Shown piece by piece: positions 24,611-30,207 of a stretch of 30,207 nt of DNA. Origin of the DNA: DATBJG01 sp963790545 (GTDB lineage: Bacteria > Acidobacteriota > Vicinamibacteria > Vicinamibacterales > JAMQPK01); assembly GCA_963790545.1 (NCBI GenBank), contig CAWBPA010000001.1, positions 1 to 30,207 of the forward strand, written 5' to 3'. Positions within the stretch are counted from its first letter, which is position 1, and every line of letters starts with the position of its first letter. Under the pieces are notes generated by a model. That model did not search any database, had not been told where the DNA came from, and was given only the letters and a program-made list of their open reading frames with translations. The position numbers were made by a program, and so were the translations under genes.

Positions 24611-24638
24611 CGGCGGGTCTAAAGACCCGCCGTTCTTA
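24611..24638 (-). repeat. REP-like hairpin (TAAGAA head) at the E1 beta stop codon
   Basis: Minus strand: TAAGAA (24638-24633), CGGCGGGTCT, TT, AGACCCGCCG, a perfect 10-bp stem. The TAA is the stop codon of the E1 beta gene. The stem sequence matches the hairpin at 8766-8792, but that copy has a GTAG head. Confidence 0.85.
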
Positions 24639-25619
24639 GTACGCCGCCAGAGTTCGGAGGGCCTGCACAATCTTATCGATATTCGGCAGGTTGGCCTGCT
24701 CCAGCACCGGTGCAAAGGGACAGTGCGTGTCCGGATAGGTCAGACGCATCACCGGCGCGTCGAGCGCATGAAATCGCTCTTCCATAATCGTCGCCGACAG
24801 TTCTGCGCCAATCCCAAGCGTCTTGACGTCCTCATGCACGATCAGCGCGCGGCTGGTCTTGTCGATCGACGCCAGAATCGCCGGCTTATCGAAGGGCATG
24901 AGCGACCGTAGGTCGATAACCTCGGTTTCGACGCCCTCATGGACAAGCTGATCCGCCGCCTCGAGTGCGGGGGCGACCATCGCGCCATACGTGATGACCG
25001 TCATGTCACGGCCTTCGCGCCGAACGGCGGCAGTGCCGAGCGGAACGATGTCGTCACCCTCAGGCACCGGACCCTTGGCTCGACGATACAGGTACTTGTG
25101 CTCGAAATAGATGACCGGATTGTCATCGCGGATTGCGGCCTTCAGCAGTCCTTTGGCGTCGTAGGCGGTCGAGGGAGCCACGACCTTGAGACCCGCGCGG
25201 TGGACAAACCAGGCCTCGGGATTCTGCGAGTGATACAGGCCGCCGGACACATTGCCTCCGCTCGGAGCGCGAATGACGATGGGCACGTTCGCCCGTCCGC
25301 CGTAGCGATATCGCAACGTTGCCGCCTGGTTGACGATCTGGTCGAAGGCGCAGGTAATGAAATCGGCAAACTGCATTTCCGCAACCGGCCGATAACCACG
25401 AAGGGCCGCGCCAATGCTGACTCCCACGATTGCCGACTCGGAGATTGGCGTGTCGAAACACCGCGCTTCGCCAAATTCCTCGACAATGCCTTGGGTGACG
25501 CCAAAGGCCCCCCCGTATGGACCAACATCCTCGCCGAGGACAAACACTTTCGGATCGCGCCGCATCTCCTCGACGAGCGCCTCACGAATGGCTTCGAGAT
25601 ACGTCAGATCTCGGGGCAT
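24636..25619 (-). CDS. pdhB: 2-oxoacid dehydrogenase E1 component, beta subunit
   Basis: 327 residues from the ATG at 25619, the usual family start (MPRDLTYLEAIREALVEEM); five more codons are open upstream. Family landmarks: FVLGEDVGPYGGAFGVTQGI, FDTPISESAIVGVSIGAALR, MQFADFITCAFDQIVNQAAT, RAPSGGNVSGGLYHSQNPEA and the C-terminal domain VITYGAMVAPALEAA with EVIDLRSLMPFD. It forms the alpha2beta2 E1 of a pyruvate, acetoin or branched-chain 2-oxoacid dehydrogenase complex and contributes to the thiamine diphosphate site. The substrate is not decided by sequence here, and no E2 or E3 gene is adjacent. The gap to E1 alpha contains heptamer repeats. Confidence 0.92.
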   Translation of the reverse strand: MPRDLTYLEAIREALVEEMRRDPKVFVLGEDVGPYGGAFGVTQGIVEEFGEARCFDTPISESAIVGVSIGAALRGYRPVAEMQFADFITCAFDQIVNQAATLRYRYGGRANVPIVIRAPSGGNVSGGLYHSQNPEAWFVHRAGLKVVAPSTAYDAKGLLKAAIRDDNPVIYFEHKYLYRRAKGPVPEGDDIVPLGTAAVRREGRDMTVITYGAMVAPALEAADQLVHEGVETEVIDLRSLMPFDKPAILASIDKTSRALIVHEDVKTLGIGAELSATIMEERFHALDAPVMRLTYPDTHCPFAPVLEQANLPNIDKIVQALRTLAAY

Positions 25620-25624
25620 ATAAC

Positions 25625-25694
25625 CAAGTCTCAAATCTGAAGTCTCAAGTCTGAAATCGTTTCTTGAGACTTCAGACTTCAGACTTCAGACTTT
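25625..25694. repeat. Heptamer repeats forming a long hairpin between E1 alpha and E1 beta
   Basis: Left part: five degenerate heptamers of the form (C/G)AAGTCT. Right part: three perfect AGACTTC copies (25667-25687) and a partial fourth. The two halves are mutually complementary: TCTGAAGTCTCAAG (25636-25649) pairs perfectly over 14 bp with 25663-25676, with a 13-base loop. On the minus strand the array starts two bases after the E1 alpha stop. Confidence 0.88.
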
Positions 25695-25696
25695 CT

Positions 25697-26680
25697 TCAT
25701 GTGTACAAGTCCGCCACCGCGTCGACCGGATCGGGATCGGGACTGTTCTCGGCAAACGCGACCGCATCGTCAATGACGCTCGTGACGCGGGTTTCGACTT
25801 CCGCGAGCTTCTCGGGCGTCAACATGTTCAGTTGCTGCAGGTACGTGGTGAAGGTAGGAATCGGATCGCGGCTCTTCCACATCGCGAGCTCTTCCTTGGT
25901 GCGATAGAACGCCTTATCGTGCTCCGAGTGGCCATGCCAGCGATACGTCTTGCACTCAATCAGCGTAGGGCCCTCGCCGGCACGAGCCCGGTGCAACGCA
26001 CCCTGCGCCGACTGATAGACAGCGAGCACATCATTGCCATTGATCGCGACTCCATGGAATCCGTATCCTTCCGCCCGATCTGCGACATCGTCAATGGCCA
26101 GACTCTTTTCGACGGGCACCGAGTACGCGTATTGATTGTTTTCGCACACGAAGACAACGGGTAGCTTGTTGACACCGGCGAAATTCAACCCTTCGTGGAA
26201 GTCTCCCGTGTTGCTGGCCCCTTCCCCAAAATACGCGACCACCACGTTGTCGGTCTTTTCCATCTTGAAGGTGAGGGCAAGTCCGGCGGCAACAGGAAGG
26301 TTGGCGCCGAGCATGCTCGTGTTGCCAAAGATTCCCAACTCCGGAACCCCACTATGGAGAGCTGAGTCCCGTCCCTTCGAGAGGCCCGTGCTCTTTCCGA
26401 ACATCTGCGCCATCATCTGCCGGGCTTCGACGCCTTTCATAAGGAACGAGCCCAGATCCCTGTGCAAGGGGCAGATGTAATCCTCACGCCGGAGGTCGAA
26501 ACATGTGCCAACAATGATGGCCTCCTGGCCGATCCCCGTGTACACGCCGCTGCGGACCTTCCCCTGGCGAACGAGCAAGCTGAGACGTTCGTCAAATGAG
26601 CGAATCAGTTTGAGCCAGTAGAACATGTCAAGCAGCTGTTCGCTCGACAGCTTGAACTTGGTGCGCTTGATCGAAGGCAT
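25697..26680 (-). CDS. pdhA: 2-oxoacid dehydrogenase E1 component, alpha subunit
   Basis: 327 residues from the ATG at 26680. The thiamine diphosphate motif is present as GEGASNTGDF through to ENNQYAYSVP (G-x-G with the terminal Asn-Asn). Other family segments are YTGIGQEAIIVGTCFDLRRE, CPLHRDLGSFLMKGVEARQM and YRWHGHSEHDKAFYRTKEEL, the last covering the loop that is phosphorylated in mitochondrial E1. It pairs with the beta subunit 62 bases downstream. Upstream, a strong -10 (TATAGT) sits close to the ATG and no Shine-Dalgarno sequence is present. The longer open frame to 26809 overlaps the DUF1501 gene and is not supported by conservation. Confidence 0.92.
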   Translation of the reverse strand: MPSIKRTKFKLSSEQLLDMFYWLKLIRSFDERLSLLVRQGKVRSGVYTGIGQEAIIVGTCFDLRREDYICPLHRDLGSFLMKGVEARQMMAQMFGKSTGLSKGRDSALHSGVPELGIFGNTSMLGANLPVAAGLALTFKMEKTDNVVVAYFGEGASNTGDFHEGLNFAGVNKLPVVFVCENNQYAYSVPVEKSLAIDDVADRAEGYGFHGVAINGNDVLAVYQSAQGALHRARAGEGPTLIECKTYRWHGHSEHDKAFYRTKEELAMWKSRDPIPTFTTYLQQLNMLTPEKLAEVETRVTSVIDDAVAFAENSPDPDPVDAVADLYT

Positions 26681-26690
26681 GGGACTGAGA

Positions 26691-26696
26691 ACTATA
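26691..26696 (-). promoter_or_regulatory. -10 element close to the E1 alpha start
   Basis: TATAGT on the minus strand, ending 10 bases before the ATG at 26680, so the leader would be only a few bases. No convincing -35 hexamer. The second possible leaderless or near-leaderless transcript in this window. Confidence 0.3.
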
Positions 26697-26739
26697 ATCC
26701 AACCGCGGCGGGAAGTAGTCAGTCTGGCTGTTGCGAGCT

Positions 26740-27999
26740 TCAGATGAAATTCAGGCTGGCCCTGCGGAAGTCGGCACCGAGGACACCTACCGAATCGGCG
26801 CCAAGCCAATTGTCGATGACGCGGGCATAGACAGATCGAAAGTCCGTTTCATACGCGACGTCGTTCCCATTGTTTTCAAGCGTCAGGTTTCCGGGATCTG
26901 GGCGGAGCCTTGGAGCGCTTCCGTAGAGCCCACCCCGAACGCTGCCCCCGATGGCCATCATGACGCCACCAGCGCCGTGATCGGTACCACCGCTGCCATT
27001 TTCGTCGATACGCCGACCGAACTCCGAAAACTGCAGGATCAAGGTCGAGCCAAGCAGACCCTGATTCCTCAGGTCGTGATAAAAGGCCGTCACGCCGTCA
27101 TTGAGCGTGCCCATCAGCGTGACGTACGCGCCAGTGTTGGTGGCCTGGCTCGAGTGCGTGTCAAAACCGCCGGTCTGAATCCAAAACACACGCGTCCCGA
27201 CACCCTGGGCCATCGCGCCAGCAATTGCCCGCAGTGCTTGACCAAAGCCGTTGTTGGGATAGGTGACGCTCGGAGCGTACCGCGTGACAGCGGCGACCCT
27301 GTCGAGGGTCGCGAACGCGCCGAGGGCGGTCGCATTCACGAAGGCGAGATGTGGTCGATTCACCGGCACGTGCGAGGCGATACGCGTGGCGAACGCCCGC
27401 TCCGTTTGAGCCTCGGCTCCCGAGTTGGGACTCGCGAAACTGTAGGTCGCCACATTCGGAATCGACGGCACGCCAACCTTCAGCGCCTGCAGCGCGTGCG
27501 GCGTCTCGCCGGTGGTATTCCACCCGACCAACGGATCGACGGGAGACGGCAGCAGGTCGAGATACCGCCCCAGCCATCCCGGGCCCTGACTGTTCGTCGG
27601 GTTGGCTGTAGACCAGATGTCAGTCCCCTGAAAATGCGAGCGGCTGGAGTTCTGATAGCCGGTCCGCTGAATGAACGCCAGGCGACCTTCATCGAAAATA
27701 GCTTTCAGACCAGTGAGCCTCGGGTGCAGCCCAAGAGCGACGTTGCTGGAGTCGGTGCCTATTTGCAACACGGCTCCAGCGGGTACCGCGAGCGTCGGAC
27801 GGCGTTCGCGGTAGAAGGAGTCGGTGTACGGAACCAGCATGCTCAGGGCGTCGTTTCCCCCGCCCAGGTACAGGACAACCAGGCTGCGAGCCGAGGCCCC
27901 TTGCGCCTGCGCCAACTCCGACAGGAATCGGGGCGCGGCAAAACTGAATGCAAAGGCTGACACGCCACCGCTCACGAATGTGCGACGGGTCATCTTCAT
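26740..27999 (-). CDS. DUF1501 domain protein with Tat signal
   Basis: 419 residues. The N-terminus MKMTRRTFVSGGVSAFAFSF is a twin-arginine signal. The mature part follows the DUF1501 (sulfatase-like) pattern: LVVLYLGGGNDALSMLVPYT, RTGYQNSSRSHFQGTDIW, WIQTGGFDTHSSQATNTGAY, LILQFSEFGRRIDENGSGGT and DHGAGGVMMAIGG, which keep likely metal ligands of the alkaline-phosphatase superfamily fold. Substrate unknown. DUF1501 genes almost always follow a DUF1800 gene, as here, and the two products are thought to work together. A copy of the 80-bp structured repeat fills the gap between them. Ribosome-binding site AAGGAAAG. Confidence 0.92.
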   Translation of the reverse strand: MKMTRRTFVSGGVSAFAFSFAAPRFLSELAQAQGASARSLVVLYLGGGNDALSMLVPYTDSFYRERRPTLAVPAGAVLQIGTDSSNVALGLHPRLTGLKAIFDEGRLAFIQRTGYQNSSRSHFQGTDIWSTANPTNSQGPGWLGRYLDLLPSPVDPLVGWNTTGETPHALQALKVGVPSIPNVATYSFASPNSGAEAQTERAFATRIASHVPVNRPHLAFVNATALGAFATLDRVAAVTRYAPSVTYPNNGFGQALRAIAGAMAQGVGTRVFWIQTGGFDTHSSQATNTGAYVTLMGTLNDGVTAFYHDLRNQGLLGSTLILQFSEFGRRIDENGSGGTDHGAGGVMMAIGGSVRGGLYGSAPRLRPDPGNLTLENNGNDVAYETDFRSVYARVIDNWLGADSVGVLGADFRRASLNFI

Positions 28000-28021
28000 A
28001 GAGTGGGCTTTCCTTAGCTTT

Positions 28022-28101
28022 GTCGCGGGGCCCCACCCCCACGACCTGTACCTCGCGCTCCGCGCTCGGCGTAATTCGTTACATCGAACCGCTCAGTCAA
28101 C
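28022..28101 (-). repeat. Structured 80-bp repeat, copy 3 (three hairpins)
   Basis: Minus strand: GTTGACTGAGCGG, hairpin A TTCG-ATGTAA-CGAA, ATTACGCCGA, hairpin B GCGC-GGA-GCGC, GAGGTACAG, hairpin C GTCGTGGGG-GTGGGG-CCCCGCGAC with one T.G position. It begins two bases after the DUF1800 stop (28104-28106) and ends 22 bases before the DUF1501 ATG. Confidence 0.85.
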
Positions 28102-28103
28102 AG

Positions 28104-29561
28104 CTACACCAGCTGATATTCCGACGACCCGGCTATCAGGTGCACGAGACCGGGCGCCTTGACACCTATTTGCTGATCCGATCCTGTCCACGCGCCTGCG
28201 GCGTTGAGGTAGTCGAGCAGATCGTTGTAAGCGGCATTGTCATACGGCGCCGGTGACAGCCTATCCAGGTAGTACGACAACAGCGCGTTTGCCGTCTTGC
28301 CGTTTCCCCGGGCGTCGTTGGCAATCGCGAACCGCTGATTGCTCGTCAATGACGCGGCGAAGTTCATGCGCGCGAGCATCGTCCCGGTCGAAAACCAGCC
28401 CGGACCGAGCGTCCAGCCCGCGACATCGGGCGGTTCGAACAACAACTGCCCCATGTTCACGAGTGGGGGAAGCGCGTTGCTGGCCGAAAACCCAGCCCAG
28501 CCAATTTCCTTGAACGCCCGTACCACGAATTCCACCGGCCAGCTGTAACGGGCGAACCGATAAGCCGGATCGTGAAACTGCCGCGACTTTAGAACCGTTC
28601 GGACGACTTCACGCATGCTGAGGCGCGTCTGAAACACGCCCGCAACCCCATTGACGAAGGCTTCGTCTGGCGGGTGGATCTCGCTGATGAAGAAGCTCCA
28701 CAGCTTGCGCGCCATCCGACGCCCCGTCTCGGGGTGCTGCGCGCACGCGGTGATGAGGTCGATGCCGTCCTGCATGCCACCTGAAGCGGAACGCGCCGGA
28801 ATGGCGCGGCCGCCGTTTGAGTAGATTGGAAAGCTGAACTCCTTCGCGTTCGTGTCGTGCTGGTCGGCGTTGTAGAAAAACTCGTAGTATCCAGCCGGAT
28901 CCTGACGTGCGGCCCCTCCGACCCGTCGCAGGTTCCAGCCCGTAAACACACGGGCCGCTGCATACACGTCGGGCTCAGTGTGAAACCCGACGCCCATCGT
29001 GAAGAGCTCCATCAGTTCCCGACCAAAATTCTCTTGCGGTTTCACTTTCGTATTCGTTCGGCCGTCCAGCCAGATCAGCATCGCCGGATCCTTGGCGACT
29101 TCGATCAGCAGATCCCGGAAATTGCCGAGCGCATGGTCACGCAGCAGTTCGATCTGACCGCGGAACTTTCCCGGATCGTCCGACGCCTTGGCCGCCATGA
29201 GGCGGGTGCCCTCTTCGGCACCGAACGCGCCGGCCACCTTACTGAAGGCCGTGGCAAAGTGGTTGTGCCAGAAGAGCGTCATCTTTTCCTGCAGTGGACG
29301 CGCCGAATGCACCATTCGGAACAGCCAGCGCTGCCGGGCATCCGCGATCACGGTGTTCGGTCGGAACGGACCCTGGCTCGTCGTCAACAGGTAACCCGGC
29401 TGCCCCAGGAAGTCATCCACATCGTCAGGAATCTTGTCGTAGTCGACGAGGTAGTCGATGACGGCAAAAAGGCTCAGGGCACCGAGTGTTGACATTTCGG
29501 CGGCACTGGCGCCAAAGCCGGCACGTCTCAGCAAATGTTGATGCTGGTCGTTCTCTGCCAT
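28104..29561 (-). CDS. DUF1800 domain protein
   Basis: 485 residues. The opening HLLRRAGFGASAAEM is the family signature. Further landmarks: RPLQEKMTLFWHNHFATAFS, IWLDGRTNTKVKPQENFGRE (followed by LMELFTMGVG), AARVFTGWNL, MARKLWSFFISEIHPPDEAF, and PPDVAGWTLGPGWFSTGTML near the end. Unlike many members, no signal peptide is obvious at the chosen ATG, so export may depend on the DUF1501 partner or the protein may act at the inner face; this is inference. Function of the family is unknown. Ribosome-binding site AGGAG lies directly upstream. A 138-base gap separates it from the flavoprotein gene upstream. Confidence 0.92.
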   Translation of the reverse strand: MAENDQHQHLLRRAGFGASAAEMSTLGALSLFAVIDYLVDYDKIPDDVDDFLGQPGYLLTTSQGPFRPNTVIADARQRWLFRMVHSARPLQEKMTLFWHNHFATAFSKVAGAFGAEEGTRLMAAKASDDPGKFRGQIELLRDHALGNFRDLLIEVAKDPAMLIWLDGRTNTKVKPQENFGRELMELFTMGVGFHTEPDVYAAARVFTGWNLRRVGGAARQDPAGYYEFFYNADQHDTNAKEFSFPIYSNGGRAIPARSASGGMQDGIDLITACAQHPETGRRMARKLWSFFISEIHPPDEAFVNGVAGVFQTRLSMREVVRTVLKSRQFHDPAYRFARYSWPVEFVVRAFKEIGWAGFSASNALPPLVNMGQLLFEPPDVAGWTLGPGWFSTGTMLARMNFAASLTSNQRFAIANDARGNGKTANALLSYYLDRLSPAPYDNAAYNDLLDYLNAAGAWTGSDQQIGVKAPGLVHLIAGSSEYQLV

Positions 29562-29699
29562 GGGCGCTCCTCGGCGGAATCCGGCCCGATTACATTTCTG
29601 AAATCAGGGGCCGTCCTATCGAGCGGTTCTTCGAGCTTCTTAGACCACGAGCGGAGCCCAAGTGTTACACAAGGGAATGGCAACGGGAAGTGAGGGAGA

Positions 29700-30207
29700 T
29701 CAATGAGTCGAGCACTGAGCGGCGAAAACCAACCGCGCAGCCACGAGGGGCAGCCGCGAGATAAGTCGCCAGCGCGCATTCTGATAAGACCGCTCGCCCA
29801 TCGCGTAATCGACGAGACCCGAGGCGATGGACGGATACCTGCGCGCGCCTCGCACCATGGCATCGACGCGAGTCGAATCGGAAAACACATACCGCTGAAC
29901 CCACACCGAGTCTCGAAGCTCGCCGCCGAACTCACGTCGCCACGCGGACTCATATGTCAGAGGTTGACCTTCCAGAATCGCCTCGGCCGCAAGCAATCCC
30001 GATCGCATGGCGTAATAGATGCCCTCTGCACTAAATGCGTTGACGAATCCGCCAGCATCGCCCACGACGAGAACACGTTCCTTAGCTGTTTGGCCGAGCG
30101 GCCCACCGACCGGAATCAGGAATGGCGTGAAGTACCCGACGGCACGATCGTCCACGCAGCACACCCCTGCCGCACAGCGTGTCGACCAGGCCGCGCTGGA
30201 GCTGGTA
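29700..30207 (-). CDS. Geranylgeranyl-reductase-like FAD-dependent oxidoreductase, C-terminal part
   Basis: The frame is open to the right edge, so the N-terminal FAD-binding half lies outside the window. The visible part has IPVGGPLGQTAKERVLVVGD, then AGGFVNAFSAEGIYYAMRSG, the second FAD-binding motif of the geranylgeranyl reductase/halogenase-like flavoprotein group (typically GDAAGFVxPxxGEGIxYAxxSG). The C-terminal helices (YESAWRREFGGELRDSVWVQ and after) fit. Such enzymes reduce isoprenoid double bonds of lipids or quinones, but many homologues have other substrates. The few residues at the right edge (before CVDDRAVGYFTPF) look poorly conserved, so a further frameshift just at the edge cannot be excluded. 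Confidence 0.75.
   Translation of the reverse strand, partial: TSSSAAWSTRCAAGVCCVDDRAVGYFTPFLIPVGGPLGQTAKERVLVVGDAGGFVNAFSAEGIYYAMRSGLLAAEAILEGQPLTYESAWRREFGGELRDSVWVQRYVFSDSTRVDAMVRGARRYPSIASGLVDYAMGERSYQNARWRLISRLPLVAARLVFAAQCSTH

Noticed and set aside
26731..27960. Plus-strand open frame of 409 codons
   Set aside because: Shadow of the DUF1501 gene.

Overview
The window is a GC-rich, gene-dense bacterial chromosome segment with about 28 protein genes, three of them carrying single-base frameshifts. No rRNA, tRNA, CRISPR array, integrase or insertion-sequence transposase is visible. The gene mix (DUF1800/DUF1501 pair, DUF4331 protein, PQQ-type quinoprotein with a Gly/Ala-rich insert, YbhGFSR-like efflux operon, PspA operon) and the intergenic palindromes suggest Acidobacteriota, perhaps a Vicinamibacteria-like lineage. 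This is inference from gene content; no marker gene is present to prove it.

Layout. 60-713: a small membrane protein on the minus strand. 850-2972: a secreted quinoprotein dehydrogenase on the plus strand, broken by a frameshift. 2994-3958, minus strand: a frameshifted HXXEE membrane protein and a GNAT acetyltransferase. 4036-11412, minus strand: a tightly packed six-gene operon reading, in transcription order, coiled-coil membrane protein, tandem-AAA ATPase, PspA/IM30 (ESCRT-III-like), membrane-anchored substrate-binding protein fused to an OmpA domain, Tat-exported flavin amine oxidase, membrane-anchored VWA protein. This is the most system-like part of the window: a membrane-remodelling module apparently coupled to an envelope sensor. 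11542-12010: a frameshifted OsmC/Ohr-type protein.

12127-19531, minus strand: a TetR-controlled efflux operon (TetR, HlyD lipoprotein, ABC ATPase, TolC-type outer-membrane protein, second ABC ATPase, two ABC-2 permeases), equivalent to E. coli cecR-ybhGFSR but with the tandem ATPase split in two by the TolC gene. A perfect 18-bp palindrome lies just upstream of the TetR start. 19626-21728, plus strand: a TIGR01777 epimerase and a secreted hypothetical protein. 21774-24587, minus strand: ECF sigma factor, anti-sigma factor and a secreted DUF4331 protein. 24636-26680: 2-oxoacid dehydrogenase E1 beta and alpha. 26740-29561: DUF1501 and DUF1800 proteins. 29700 to the right edge: the C-terminal part of a geranylgeranyl-reductase-like flavoprotein.

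The non-coding DNA is patterned. Three kinds of short repeat sit at or next to stop codons: (i) REP-like hairpins with a GTAG or TAAGAA head whose stem sequence changes from copy to copy while pairing is kept, several of them contributing or abutting the stop codon; (ii) a roughly 80-bp element in three copies, each folding into three hairpins with compensatory base changes; (iii) 7- to 10-bp tandem repeats directly downstream of stop codons.
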